Below the pieces are notes generated by a model, which did not search any database, had not been told where the DNA came from, and saw nothing but the letters and a program-made list of their open reading frames with translations. The translations under genes and the position numbers were made by a program. Below are positions 20,206-29,383 of a stretch of 64,000 nt of DNA, one piece after another. The number at the start of each line of letters is the position of its first letter. Position 1 is the stretch's first letter. The DNA comes from Lacimicrobium alkaliphilum (GTDB taxonomy: Bacteria > Pseudomonadota > Gammaproteobacteria > Enterobacterales > Alteromonadaceae): assembly GCF_002591895.1 (NCBI RefSeq), contig NZ_NISX01000003.1, positions 79,732 through 143,731 on the forward strand. Direction: 5' to 3'.

Positions 20206-21745
20206 CACGCAGTTACCCAGATCAAAGCCTCGTCAAAGTAGTAATTACCGGGTGTCAAAGATGGGCTACGAGTTTGACATCAATTCAGACAAGTGGAAGT
20301 TAAACAGCGACATAACGTTTAAGCTGAACGCCTTTGATGTTCTCGAACCGAATACAAGGAAGGGCTTCCGTTTAGCGCTGAGCAGATATGCGGAAGAGCT
20401 TGCTGGTAAAACCACCCAGGGCATCGTGTCATATTTGAAAGAGTACATGAAAGTGACTGGTGAAAGAGCTGTTTCGGTTAATGGTCTGAGTAATTATCGA
20501 TCCACTCTGAAAGGAGATACGGAATCTCACCTCGGAGCCCTTCGGGCATTTTTTTACGCTTGGCATGACTGGGAATTTCCAGGCGTCTCCAAGGAAGTTG
20601 TCGACTACCTCGAATCGCTGACGTTGAAAGGTATTGTTAAGGGAAAAGCTGTTAAGGGGCGCTGCCCATATAGTGGAGCATACACACCTAACGAGCAAGT
20701 GGCGCTTATAGAGTGGGTATCAGGTGCATTTAGTAAAGGCACCATATCACTGACCCAATACGCTTTATTTCTCTCCCTCATGATGACTGGTAGAAGAGCA
20801 GTTCAGATTCGAGCACTTACCATTGGTGACATCGTAGTTAGAGAGTCAAAGGATAAAACTCAGTATTTCTTAAATGTACCAAGAGTTAAGCAAAAAACGA
20901 GTGAGTTTCGCGAGGAGTTCCGGTTAATTCCGATTACTGATGATTTGTACTGGATTCTAAAAAACCAAGCAGATGCTTCAGTTAAGCGAGTTGAAACTAA
21001 ACTTGGTCAAAAGTTGCCTGAGCCGGACAAGAGAAGCTTACCGCTATTTCTTGACACGAAAATTTTTAATGGACTTACTTCTTTAGAGCATCTGCGTTCT
21101 GAACAGGGATATAAGCAAGACTACTTGTTCATGACAGCCAGCGAATGTGGTGGTGAGATACGTAAGTTATCAATAGCAAACCAAGCGATCTCAGAGCGGA
21201 CAGGAGAGTATATACACATTACCTCCAGGCGGTTTCGATATACCAAAGGAACAAACTTTTCGCGACGAGGTGTCCACGGAATAGTGTTAGCAGAAGCGCT
21301 AGATCACTCGGATAAACAGCATGTCGGAGTATATGTGGAAAACACAGTGGAAACTGCGGAAGCTATTGACGAAGTCATGGCTCCTTTCCTGGCGCATCTT
21401 GCGCAAGCGTTTCAGGGAGATTTAATTAACTCCGAAAGGGATGCAATCCGAGCAGCTGATCCACGAAGCCGGATTAGAAATAACAGGGAAAACGCGATAG
21501 GAAGCTGCGGCACAAGTAGTTTTTGCGCGTCGGGATTTCGCGCATGTTACACATGCGTGAATTTTCAGCCCTGGCGTGATGGTCCGCATAAGGAGGTGCG
21601 AGACGATCTTATCAAAGAACGAATGCACCAAAGAGAAAATCAAGTTTCTGAGTTTGTGATTCAGTCCACAGACAGATTACTGATCGCTGTTGAACAAGTT
21701 ATTTTAATGTGTGACGCGAAGCAAGGAGAGCTAACTCATGAGTAA
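20192..21745 (+). CDS. Tyrosine recombinase 2 of the island (GinB-like)
   Basis: This 517-residue integrase-family protein has the motif MMTGRRAVQIRALT for the first catalytic Arg (about residue 201), HITSRRFRYTKGT for box II (the usual first His of HxxR appears as Arg), LDHSDKQHVGVY for the later His and the Tyr nucleophile (about residue 381). A C-terminal cysteine cluster (CGTSSFCASGFRACYTC) may bind zinc. ATG 20192 follows AAAGGGA and lies inside the end of the preceding gene; a TTG at 20186 is possible. Part of the three-recombinase operon. Confidence 0.85.
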   Translation: MRANNTQLPRSKPRQSSNYRVSKMGYEFDINSDKWKLNSDITFKLNAFDVLEPNTRKGFRLALSRYAEELAGKTTQGIVSYLKEYMKVTGERAVSVNGLSNYRSTLKGDTESHLGALRAFFYAWHDWEFPGVSKEVVDYLESLTLKGIVKGKAVKGRCPYSGAYTPNEQVALIEWVSGAFSKGTISLTQYALFLSLMMTGRRAVQIRALTIGDIVVRESKDKTQYFLNVPRVKQKTSEFREEFRLIPITDDLYWILKNQADASVKRVETKLGQKLPEPDKRSLPLFLDTKIFNGLTSLEHLRSEQGYKQDYLFMTASECGGEIRKLSIANQAISERTGEYIHITSRRFRYTKGTNFSRRGVHGIVLAEALDHSDKQHVGVYVENTVETAEAIDEVMAPFLAHLAQAFQGDLINSERDAIRAADPRSRIRNNRENAIGSCGTSSFCASGFRACYTCVNFQPWRDGPHKEVRDDLIKERMHQRENQVSEFVIQSTDRLLIAVEQVILMCDAKQGELTHE

Positions 21746-23843
21746 CGTTGTATTCTTTCAGCCAAAGGTGGAGTTGACCGCAGAGCAGAACCTTAGTGAC
21801 TTTATAGCTCATTGCCAGAATAATCTTACCCTTTACGAAGACCAAGGTGGGTTTAGTGTTAATCGGTGGAGGTATAACTGCGGGCGTAAGGAACACACCA
21901 TGGTGTTCTCAAGGTACCGTGAGAAAGGGAGTAGCAACTATTCCGATGACCCTATGGATGAACCCTTTTTATCTTTTGCTAAGTCCTACGTGCGTTATCG
22001 TCAAAGCGAAAGGCAAGTAACGAGCATTGGTGACAAAACGGCCATACTGCGTACGTTGCATGATGCTCTGATTAACATTCATGGTGAAGCAAACATCTTA
22101 TTAATTGACGGTCTGGTTCAGACTGAGGTTTATGACCTGTTCAATAAGCGATTCCCCAAGTCACCAAAGCTGTTCAGGTTTGGTGGGCAGTTGGTTTTAC
22201 TCTACGAATTTTTGATTGCCAAAGGGATCGCTCAAACACTCCCACAATGGAGCAATCCATGGCGACGGCCACAAGCCAAAGCAGAGAGAACAGATAAAGA
22301 GTCGCAAAAGTGGCAGATGGAACGGTGCCCGAGCCAGCATCAAATGCTCTCATTAGCTGACTGCTTTGCGAAAGCTGAAACACCCCAAGATCGGTATTGG
22401 TCGAGTGTTTTGTCTTTACTAATGTTTGCTCCTGGACGGGCTGGAGAACTTGCCTTTTTAACAGTTGACAGTTTGCATGAAGAAGAAGGTCGTTTAGGAG
22501 TCCGCTGGTACGGTGAGAAAGGTTTCCAAGATTCTTTAAAGTGGGTGCCAAGGCATCTTGAAATGACTGTTAGAGAAGCTTTCGCAAGACTTTTAAAGAT
22601 TGGGGCTCCGGCACGAAAGGCAGCTAAATTTGCTCATGATAATCCGGGTAAGTTCTATCGACATGAGGGATGTATAACGCCAGATGATTTCCCGGAGAAT
22701 AAAGAAATGAATGCGTTGGAGTTTGCCCACGCGATGAACTTTACCTCTGCAACAATTCAGAGGATGAAGGAAAAATATGCAAAGTTTGATACTCAAGGCC
22801 CGTGGAACGTCCTAAATGCACACCAATCGAAATGGCTCCAAAAGCTGCGTAGCGAGGGAGCGACGTATGCTAATTTGGCCGAGTATGTAGTCAGCCAATA
22901 TAAGAAGGAGGAATGGCCAAATTTGCCTAAAATTGGCAGACCGGTCTGGGAGTCTCTGCTCCTTATTCGAGAGAATGAATTCCACGCGGAATTTGAGCCA
23001 AAGGGGTTTAGTTGGTTGATCCCGGATGTGAATCGCTTAAATGACCAGTTGTCCCAACGTCCTATGAAAAACACAATACCTACAATTTTTCAGCGCGTCG
23101 GCATAAAGGATGAGGATGGCTCTGAGATCTCAATGACATCACATCAACTGAGGGTTTGGTTATCTACTTGTGCAGAGAGGGGTGGAATGGACTCCTGGAA
23201 GCTCGCGCAGTGGGCTGGTCGAGCGAATATAAACGACAACAGACATTATGATTTACGCACACAGGACGAACGAGAAGAGCAGACGATGTCCCTTTTGGGG
23301 ATAGAGAAGCGTCCCACTCCTCTGGAGGCACTGAAACACAGGTTACCAGTATCTTACGAGGATCTTGGGCTAGATCGGATTGGGATCGCCGATGTTACAG
23401 AATATGGCATGTGTACTCATGATTATGCAATGTCTCCCTGTACCAAGGGTGGTGAGTGTATGACGTGCAAAGAACATGTTTGCATAAAAGGAATGCCAAA
23501 GACGCTGTCACGAATCAAACAACTTGAGGAAATGGTTGAATCTCAGCTAACCAAAGCCCAAAAGGATGCGAAGAATGGTGACTTTGGCGCAGACCGATGG
23601 GAAACCCACCTCGGTTGGAAATTGTCACACATCCGAACTCAACGGTTGAGGATGGAAGATAAAAACATCCCTGATGGCGCATTGCTCTGGATCCCTAAAA
23701 GCCACGATCCAAGCCCGATTGAACGCTCCTTGCAGCAGCGAGGGTTCCAAACAGAAAACACATCAGAGTCTAAGTTGAAAGCTGCTCCCACTACCCATGA
23801 TGATAAGACCGTTAAGTATTTATTAGGAATTCCAGATGCCTAG
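21738..23843 (+). CDS. Tyrosine recombinase 3 of the island (GinC-like)
   Basis: The largest of the trio at 701 residues. Catalytic motifs: APGRAGELAF (R234), SHQLRVW (H469, R472), QWAGRANINDNRHYD with Tyr504 as the likely nucleophile. A cysteine-rich zinc-finger-like block (CTHDYAMSPCTKGGECMTC near 555-575) lies beyond the catalytic domain, and the far C-terminus is charged and helical. The length and Cys block recall TnpB of Tn554 and GinC of GInts. Its start overlaps the stop of recombinase 2 (ATGAGTAA), indicating translational coupling. Confidence 0.86.
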   Translation: MSNVVFFQPKVELTAEQNLSDFIAHCQNNLTLYEDQGGFSVNRWRYNCGRKEHTMVFSRYREKGSSNYSDDPMDEPFLSFAKSYVRYRQSERQVTSIGDKTAILRTLHDALINIHGEANILLIDGLVQTEVYDLFNKRFPKSPKLFRFGGQLVLLYEFLIAKGIAQTLPQWSNPWRRPQAKAERTDKESQKWQMERCPSQHQMLSLADCFAKAETPQDRYWSSVLSLLMFAPGRAGELAFLTVDSLHEEEGRLGVRWYGEKGFQDSLKWVPRHLEMTVREAFARLLKIGAPARKAAKFAHDNPGKFYRHEGCITPDDFPENKEMNALEFAHAMNFTSATIQRMKEKYAKFDTQGPWNVLNAHQSKWLQKLRSEGATYANLAEYVVSQYKKEEWPNLPKIGRPVWESLLLIRENEFHAEFEPKGFSWLIPDVNRLNDQLSQRPMKNTIPTIFQRVGIKDEDGSEISMTSHQLRVWLSTCAERGGMDSWKLAQWAGRANINDNRHYDLRTQDEREEQTMSLLGIEKRPTPLEALKHRLPVSYEDLGLDRIGIADVTEYGMCTHDYAMSPCTKGGECMTCKEHVCIKGMPKTLSRIKQLEEMVESQLTKAQKDAKNGDFGADRWETHLGWKLSHIRTQRLRMEDKNIPDGALLWIPKSHDPSPIERSLQQRGFQTENTSESKLKAAPTTHDDKTVKYLLGIPDA

Positions 23844-24255
23844 AACCGTTGTTACTGAAAAAACAATGCCTTTGATTTTGCATGAGCTTGATAAATGGTC
23901 TGGCAAGCTTACTTGGAATCTGTTCTCTGACAGAGTGGCTAAAATCCTGAATGAGGAGAGCTTGAGCTATCATGCGCTAATCAAGTATGAAGTCATTAAA
24001 GAAGCCTTCACTCTGCGAAAAAAAGCCCTTAAGGAGGTAAAGGAGAATACAGGTCCAACGGATGCCACCGTAGAGATGTTGCTAAAGGAAAATGAGGTAC
24101 TGCGCGCAAAGAACGCACAGTTGGAAAGGCAAGTCACTAATTTGCAGCAGCAGTTCATTCACTGGCAAGCAAATCTGCATAAGATGCCCCATGTAGATAT
24201 TGTAGCGCTCGATTCGAAGCTAAACGCACCCTTGCCCGAGGTAAAGCGTAGATGA
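23836..24255 (+). CDS. Small coiled-coil protein of the recombinase operon (GinD/TnpC-like)
   Basis: This 139-residue protein has an N-terminal helical half, then a long coiled coil (about residues 65-110: heptads through VEMLLKENEVLRAKNAQLER). Its position after three tyrosine recombinases matches GinD of GInts and TnpC of Tn554, small accessory proteins that assist recombination. The start overlaps the end of recombinase 3. It shares an ATGA stop/start overlap with the next gene. Confidence 0.75.
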   Translation: MPRTVVTEKTMPLILHELDKWSGKLTWNLFSDRVAKILNEESLSYHALIKYEVIKEAFTLRKKALKEVKENTGPTDATVEMLLKENEVLRAKNAQLERQVTNLQQQFIHWQANLHKMPHVDIVALDSKLNAPLPEVKRR

Positions 24256-24680
24256 CAAAGCGCAAAAATGGGGCACAGATTGGGCATGAAAATGTCGAGT
24301 TAGTAAAAAGCTGGATTGCCGAACGGAATTTTCACCGCGACTGGCATGAGTATGCCTTCAATAATCGAATCAATCGGAAGGCGCTTGCTCAAGAACTCGA
24401 TTTCGCTCGTTCGGTTTGCGTCCAGAATCATGCCGTGAGGCAGCTCTTGGAGGAGGCTGAAGGGTATTGGTTCCAGAAGAAGGATGAAGATAAAAAGTCT
24501 CATGAAGCCGCAAGAGAGCGAGCGGAGAAAAAGGCGAGCATTCAAAACTCCAATAACAGTGCGTTGATTTCAAGAGTTGCAGAATTGGAAGCGGAGAACA
24601 GGGATTTGAATAACCGTCTGAAAGCATTCGAACTTCAGCAAGCCATGATCGAAGGTGGCTCCCCCGGGTTTAAAATATGA
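24252..24680 (+). CDS. Second small coiled-coil protein of the recombinase operon
   Basis: The 142-residue protein is basic at its N-terminus (MTKRKNGAQIGHENVELVK), has a central HTH-like stretch (NRINRKALAQELDFARSV near residues 39-56), and ends in a coiled coil (KASIQNSNNSALISRVAELE and onward). I do not recognise a family. A DNA-binding or adaptor role in the recombination complex is inferred only from the fold pattern and from ATGA overlaps with the genes on both sides. Confidence 0.68.
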   Translation: MTKRKNGAQIGHENVELVKSWIAERNFHRDWHEYAFNNRINRKALAQELDFARSVCVQNHAVRQLLEEAEGYWFQKKDEDKKSHEAARERAEKKASIQNSNNSALISRVAELEAENRDLNNRLKAFELQQAMIEGGSPGFKI

Positions 24681-26938
24681 GTAACGTCATTCATCTGCGT
24701 CAAAAGGTACAGGTCACCAAAGTTCGAGGGTGGGGCTATGCAACCGTAGTGACGATTAAGGGTGATAATGTCGTTAAACATCGTGACAAAACCCTCGTCG
24801 TCAAATTCCCTAAGGATCACATCGATGCATTAACAGTAGGGTCAATGTGGGAATTGTCGGGGAAAGAGAAGGCCTCTGGATTTAAAGTTAATGGCTTCGA
24901 TATTGTTGAGCACCAGATTGAAGTTGAAACGATTAAATACATTCGGCCTTCCGGGCTGCTTCTTGCACGCTGGATAAGTGCAAACATTAAAGGTATCGGC
25001 GAAGTCATCGCACGACGCTTAGTCAGGCAGAAAAATCTACAAAAAATAATCGCTGAGAAGAATGTAACTGAATTGCGTCGTATACGGGGAATGAATCAGA
25101 CTCGAACCGATAACCTAATAGATCAATGGCCTGACGATAGGCTACACGAAACTATCGAATTCCTTGAGGAACAAAGCTTACCGCTTAGCTTTGGTGAGAA
25201 GCTGGTAGGACTCTTCGCTGACAGAGCGATTGAGCGGGTAAAAGAGCAACCGTTCATACTTGCTGCAATGGGCTTGTCCTTCGAACGCACGATGGAATTC
25301 GTAGGCCGTCTCGGAATTCCTCTTGATGACGAAAAGATCGTGGCTGGCGTTGCTCAATATGTGGCGGTTTCTCATGCTCGAAAATCGGGCTCAACAGTGA
25401 TTGATGACGAGCGAATCCAAAGCTTATGCACAGACATTTTAGCTGCTTTCACCCCTAGCAACGCTGCTGATGTGGCGGTACAGCATGGAATGCTTGTCAA
25501 AACATCAATTGGTTACCAGGTGTATGGAACCGCCTTGATGGAGCAGGCAGTGGCGCACTTTCTTATTAAGTGCCACCGTCGCCCCCGAGGGGCTCACGCG
25601 AAATCAGCGGCATGGGAGAAGAGCCTAAGCAGAGAAAAAGTGGTTGAAGCGTTAACTGAATATGAAGGTTCACTTGATTTTGAATTGACTGGTGAACAGC
25701 GAGTAGCCATTGTGAGCTCCGTAATGGCTCCTGTGAGCTGTATCTCTGGTGGGGCAGGCACTGGGAAGACAACTATCTTAAAAGCCATCCTGGGCGTTTA
25801 CGAGGCTTTAAGTGATGGTGTTCCATGCAGCCAGCTTGCTCTTTCAGGGCGTGCAGCCCAAAGAATGAGCCAAAGTACGGGGAAAGAAGCTAAAACAATA
25901 GCCAAATTTATAGCTGAATGCTTAAAAAGCAAATCCTCAGGTATACCGGCTCACCTCTTATTCGTGATCGACGAAGCATCTATGGTCGATTTACTTTCAA
26001 TGTATAGATTAACCGGGCTACTGCCTCAGGCTACTAGAATTCTTTTTGTCGGTGATACCGCGCAGCTACCACCGGTATCAGCAGGTCTTGTCTTTCACGC
26101 TCTTAAAGATACCGCGATTCCATTTTTCAATTTATCTCAAGTGAAGCGGCAAGGTGAAGAGAGCGGTATTCACACTTTAGCCACTGCTGTTCGTGAGGGT
26201 AAGGCTGTAATGCCTGAGATGGTAAATCGTGTTTTTAAAGATAGTTCTGATTGCATTATCGTGCACGGTTCCGATCTCTCGCGCCTAGTTGATTTCTGGC
26301 AACAGGCAGGAGGCGTTGAAAGTTGCATCGTACTCTCCCCGACCCGAAATGGGCCGCTTGGCGTCAATAGCATCAACGAGGCACTTCAAAATGCCTGCGG
26401 GCTTGACCGCATGGCATTGTCCTACCTCGATCCTTATCATGGCTACATCAAGTGGATCACCCCTTCCGGCGCTATGCTTCTGTTGGGGGATGCTGTTCTA
26501 GTTACCTCGAACAATTACGATGAAGAAGCCAATATACGCAACGGTGATTTGGGAGTCATCACAGAGGTCTACGAATCTTCGCAACCAGGGACCGCCCTGG
26601 GGGTTATGTCGATTAATGGAAAGAACATAGATATAACGCCAAACCTCCTTGAAAAGCTTGAGCTTGGCTATGCTGTGACAATCCACAAATCACAAGGCTC
26701 TCAATGGCCAACCTGCTTTGTTATGTTGCCCGACGATGCTATTAATATGTTCGACCAGACGTTGCTATATACGGCTGTTACAAGACCGGAGCAACGGCTT
26801 GTACTAATGGGTGATGAGCGACTAATAGGCACCGCAGTTGCCCGAGGCGCGATGTCGTCAAGGCGGGTAACCACATTGCGGCAACGCATTTTAGCTCTTA
26901 GCGAAATGGAGTTGGCGCAGGTTGACTTGTTAGCTTAG
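24677..26938 (+). CDS. RecD2-like superfamily 1 helicase
   Basis: The 753-residue protein has an N-terminal RecD2 region with helix-hairpin-helix-like segments (ISANIKGIGEVIARRLV near 96; LRRIRGMNQTRTDNLI) and a C-terminal SF1B helicase core. Walker A is SGGAGTGKTT with Lys364, Walker B is VIDEASMVD, motif III region FVGDTAQLPPV, and the late motifs are VTIHKSQGSQW and YTAVTRPEQRL. RecD2 enzymes unwind DNA 5' to 3'. Here the gene shares an ATGA overlap with the recombinase operon, so it may process DNA during excision or insertion of the island (inference). It is not linked to recB or recC. Confidence 0.88.
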   Translation: MSNVIHLRQKVQVTKVRGWGYATVVTIKGDNVVKHRDKTLVVKFPKDHIDALTVGSMWELSGKEKASGFKVNGFDIVEHQIEVETIKYIRPSGLLLARWISANIKGIGEVIARRLVRQKNLQKIIAEKNVTELRRIRGMNQTRTDNLIDQWPDDRLHETIEFLEEQSLPLSFGEKLVGLFADRAIERVKEQPFILAAMGLSFERTMEFVGRLGIPLDDEKIVAGVAQYVAVSHARKSGSTVIDDERIQSLCTDILAAFTPSNAADVAVQHGMLVKTSIGYQVYGTALMEQAVAHFLIKCHRRPRGAHAKSAAWEKSLSREKVVEALTEYEGSLDFELTGEQRVAIVSSVMAPVSCISGGAGTGKTTILKAILGVYEALSDGVPCSQLALSGRAAQRMSQSTGKEAKTIAKFIAECLKSKSSGIPAHLLFVIDEASMVDLLSMYRLTGLLPQATRILFVGDTAQLPPVSAGLVFHALKDTAIPFFNLSQVKRQGEESGIHTLATAVREGKAVMPEMVNRVFKDSSDCIIVHGSDLSRLVDFWQQAGGVESCIVLSPTRNGPLGVNSINEALQNACGLDRMALSYLDPYHGYIKWITPSGAMLLLGDAVLVTSNNYDEEANIRNGDLGVITEVYESSQPGTALGVMSINGKNIDITPNLLEKLELGYAVTIHKSQGSQWPTCFVMLPDDAINMFDQTLLYTAVTRPEQRLVLMGDERLIGTAVARGAMSSRRVTTLRQRILALSEMELAQVDLLA

Positions 26939-26951
26939 AAAGGAGTTCAAA

Positions 26952-27108
26952 ATGGGCGATGAACTATATGAAAAAAAAGTTAGCACAGAGCCTGCAAGAA
27001 CTGATCAACCAAGTCAACCAGACATGTTCATTTCAAGAACAAGATGTACTTTCCCTCGCACTGATATTTCTGTTAGCGAAAGTGACAAACTTCCAATTTA
27101 AGAAGTAA
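26952..27108 (+). CDS. One of two overlapping small ORFs after the helicase
   Basis: Two frames compete. Frame A, 26952-27101, gives 49 polar residues (begins MGDELYEKKVSTEP) and has a strong AAAGGAG ribosome site 7 bases upstream. Frame B, 26968-27108, gives 46 residues (begins MKKKLAQSLQELINQVNQ) with a hydrophobic amphipathic helix (VLSLALIFLLAKV) and looks more protein-like, but has no clear ribosome site. One is probably real and the other chance, or both are made by coupled re-initiation. No function can be assigned. Confidence 0.45.
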
Positions 27109-27190
27109 CATAATAAAGCTTTTACACAAAACCAACTGCTCAGCCATTATTTCAAATAAATAAGCCAACCAAAGACCTTTAAATCGGAAC

Positions 27191-27219
27191 TTGACACACC
27201 TGAAATCTACACCTAAATA
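27191..27219 (+). promoter_or_regulatory. Promoter of the unknown three-gene operon
   Basis: A perfect TTGACA (27191-27196) with a 17-base spacer precedes TAAATA (27214-27219), 33 bases before the first start codon. The cargo operon can therefore be expressed independently of the recombinase operon. Confidence 0.6.
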
Positions 27220-27252
27220 CTTACTAATGGTGTTTCATAAAGTGGAAAACTC

Positions 27253-27798
27253 ATGATTTCAAGGGTTTTAAGTGCGTATGCATCTGAAGTGCAGTCTGAG
27301 CGATATGTAAACTATCACGAGCTATATCATTCCGAGTTTCTCCGTATACACGATTACGCTCTTAAAAATGGTTGCGCGTGGGAACATGAAGATGTGGTTG
27401 CTGTCACAGAGCGTTATTGCGAAGAACACGCTAAAAGACTCATGCAGAGAACGACTAACTACAGTGAAAGTATTCCGCTTATCGCCGGGCCAAAGGAATT
27501 CTTATTGGACAGAGTTCATGCAGAGTTGAGAGTCGGTGACGAATACGAGATAGAGCTCGTACTTTTAGATTCAATTAAAAAGCCAAGGGGGGTTGTGGGT
27601 CGAATCGATTTAAAATCATATGTCACCGTTGTTGATAGTCACAAGGGGCAATCTGTATTGGACTTTGAAAATGATGAACATTTATTGCTTAAGTGGATGT
27701 CGATTTCAAGAAGTCAGGATCTTAATTTACGGATTCGTGGTGCAATCAGAGTGCTTTCAAGCATTGATTGCATAATACAGGTCCAGGATGAACAGTGA
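27253..27798 (+). CDS. Unknown protein, first gene of orphan operon
   Basis: This 181-residue protein is acidic and soluble, with no signal peptide or membrane segment. The N-terminal half is helical (SEVQSERYVNYHELYHSEFL). The C-terminal half reads as beta-strands (ELRVGDEYEIELVLLDSIKK, then GRIDLKSYVTVVDSHKG), suggesting a small beta domain. I recognise no catalytic motif or family. It overlaps the next gene by four bases (ATGA). The region is visibly AT-rich compared with the host genes, consistent with horizontal origin. Best regarded as an island cargo gene of unknown role. Confidence 0.7.
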   Translation: MISRVLSAYASEVQSERYVNYHELYHSEFLRIHDYALKNGCAWEHEDVVAVTERYCEEHAKRLMQRTTNYSESIPLIAGPKEFLLDRVHAELRVGDEYEIELVLLDSIKKPRGVVGRIDLKSYVTVVDSHKGQSVLDFENDEHLLLKWMSISRSQDLNLRIRGAIRVLSSIDCIIQVQDEQ

Positions 27799-28304
27799 TG
27801 ATTTGCGCAATTGAGTTAGATGCTCTCGAACCAGACCTATCAGAACGATGTGAGCAAGAATTTCAGCGACAAGCTGACTTATATGACGGCGAACTGTTTT
27901 GGTACTTTGATAGTGCATTCGAGAAGGTAGGGCTAATCAGACCGAGTCTAAGTGCGCAGGTTGTGTTGGGTTACTTTGCTAACTGTGGTTGTCCTGTATG
28001 TTGTTTAAGGTTTGGCGCATCGTTACATCCATATATAGACGCGCGTTGGCCGGTTCGTTCGTGCCAAGCAGCTGTATTTTATATGTTAGGAGGATTAGAG
28101 ATTCTCTTAAACTTACAGTACGAAGCTCGCATAAAATCGGCAATACAAGAATTTGAGTCAACAAAAGAGTGCAAAATCTTACTGCATGTCGCAGATCACA
28201 TCATTACTACAAATTCTCTAACAAGCTCTATTTGCCCTGAAATACTCTCGTATATAAACAAACTGCTTTATCAAACCAGAGATAATGGTATTGAGATACA
28301 GTAA
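27795..28304 (+). CDS. Unknown protein with a CGCPVCC motif, second gene of orphan operon
   Basis: This 169-residue protein is mostly helical. A cysteine cluster, NCGCPVCCLRFG near residues 67-78, could be a metal knuckle or redox site; further cysteines are scattered. A hydrophobic stretch (CQAAVFYMLGGLEILLNL near residues 94-111) may be a buried helix. No family is recognised. The start codon overlaps the stop of the first gene (ATGA), and the last base of its stop codon is the first base of the third gene's ATG (TAATG), so the three are translated together and probably form one complex or pathway. Confidence 0.7.
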   Translation: MMICAIELDALEPDLSERCEQEFQRQADLYDGELFWYFDSAFEKVGLIRPSLSAQVVLGYFANCGCPVCCLRFGASLHPYIDARWPVRSCQAAVFYMLGGLEILLNLQYEARIKSAIQEFESTKECKILLHVADHIITTNSLTSSICPEILSYINKLLYQTRDNGIEIQ

Positions 28305-29383
28305 TGGGAAAGACGAGCTTTAATAAACTTGAGCGGGTTTCACGTAAACTGAACTTGAGTGCAAATGATCCTGTTGCGCTAACTGAGCTGATAGTTAATA
28401 GTATTTTGGTAGCTGATTGCTGTGGCATTAATGTTAATGCCATTTCATATAAATTAATTAAAGACGTTTTATTCGCGCTTACAGCGATACAAATTAGCTC
28501 ATCAAACATGTCTTATTACAAGCAGAAATCGCAATATGGAGATATCGTATCCGACGTTGCGGAAAGACTTGGTATTCCAGTTTGTGACTGGGTTACATGC
28601 AAGATCACACGGGCAAAAAGTAAATTAAAAATTGAGCCGAAGCCCTTTGGGCCAATTGCAGCGTTCCAGACACTGTTGGAAAAGCCTTTAGGGACTGAAG
28701 TGATCGATGCGTATTATTGCATTTGGGCAACCAATGGCTGGAATGTGGGAGGCAGGCGTAACTGGATACAACCCGACTTACTCCAGTGGCTCCAACACAA
28801 CAACGTTAGTCCATCAATCCCAGTTAGCCACTGCCGACCTACTGCGCTGAAAAAAGTTTACAAAAGGTTGGCCGACTTGGCTCAGCTAGCTCATACAGAA
28901 CGTCCCATTGATCAGACTCTTAACAGTTGGATTGACAAAAGTGTATTAGACTTTTGCAATTCCGAAATTGGTAGCAAGGTAAAATCGATAGCTTGGTTGC
29001 CTGTATATCCGAACTTACCTCAAATCCAATTCGTTGATGCTATGGAGGCCGAATTTCGTTTGTCACCATATCTGTACTGCCGCCGTTTAGATGACCTCAG
29101 TTCAAAGTTTGGAAAAGCTCACAACTCAGTGCGATTTAAGAATTCAGATGTAGGTATTGTTATTTGTATGAAACGTGAAAATGATGATGTCTTGACCCAA
29201 TGTGAATACATGATTTTGAGCGAATTGTCCGATAGGGGCATCACTCCGCTAGAAGGAGCTCAAGAACGATTCGCAGCGTCGCACATACACTTATGTAAAA
29301 TAGTTTTAGACATATGTGGTTCAACTTCTTTTCTCTGCTCAAGAATAAAGTCGATATCCGCAACAAAGAAGCAATGCAAATAA
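28304..29383 (+). CDS. Unknown protein, third gene of orphan operon
   Basis: This 359-residue soluble protein is the largest of the operon. It is rich in cysteine (about 12) and tryptophan for an island protein. The N-terminus is basic and helical, a central region contains WATNGWNVGGRRNW (near residues 145-158), and the C-terminus is short and basic. I can place no Walker, nuclease, TIR, kinase or methylase motif with confidence. Its stop codon overlaps a 14-bp palindrome (AAAACGACCGTTTT). It precedes a serine recombinase gene. Function unknown; a defence or island-maintenance role is only a guess from location. Confidence 0.7.
   Translation: MGKTSFNKLERVSRKLNLSANDPVALTELIVNSILVADCCGINVNAISYKLIKDVLFALTAIQISSSNMSYYKQKSQYGDIVSDVAERLGIPVCDWVTCKITRAKSKLKIEPKPFGPIAAFQTLLEKPLGTEVIDAYYCIWATNGWNVGGRRNWIQPDLLQWLQHNNVSPSIPVSHCRPTALKKVYKRLADLAQLAHTERPIDQTLNSWIDKSVLDFCNSEIGSKVKSIAWLPVYPNLPQIQFVDAMEAEFRLSPYLYCRRLDDLSSKFGKAHNSVRFKNSDVGIVICMKRENDDVLTQCEYMILSELSDRGITPLEGAQERFAASHIHLCKIVLDICGSTSFLCSRIKSISATKKQCK

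Noticed and set aside
18883-23843. RIT (recombinase-in-trio) element or Tn554-type transposon
   Set aside because: RIT elements carry three smaller recombinases flanked closely by inverted repeats and no coiled-coil gene, and Tn554 has only two recombinases plus TnpC. The four-gene order and sizes here fit GInt better.
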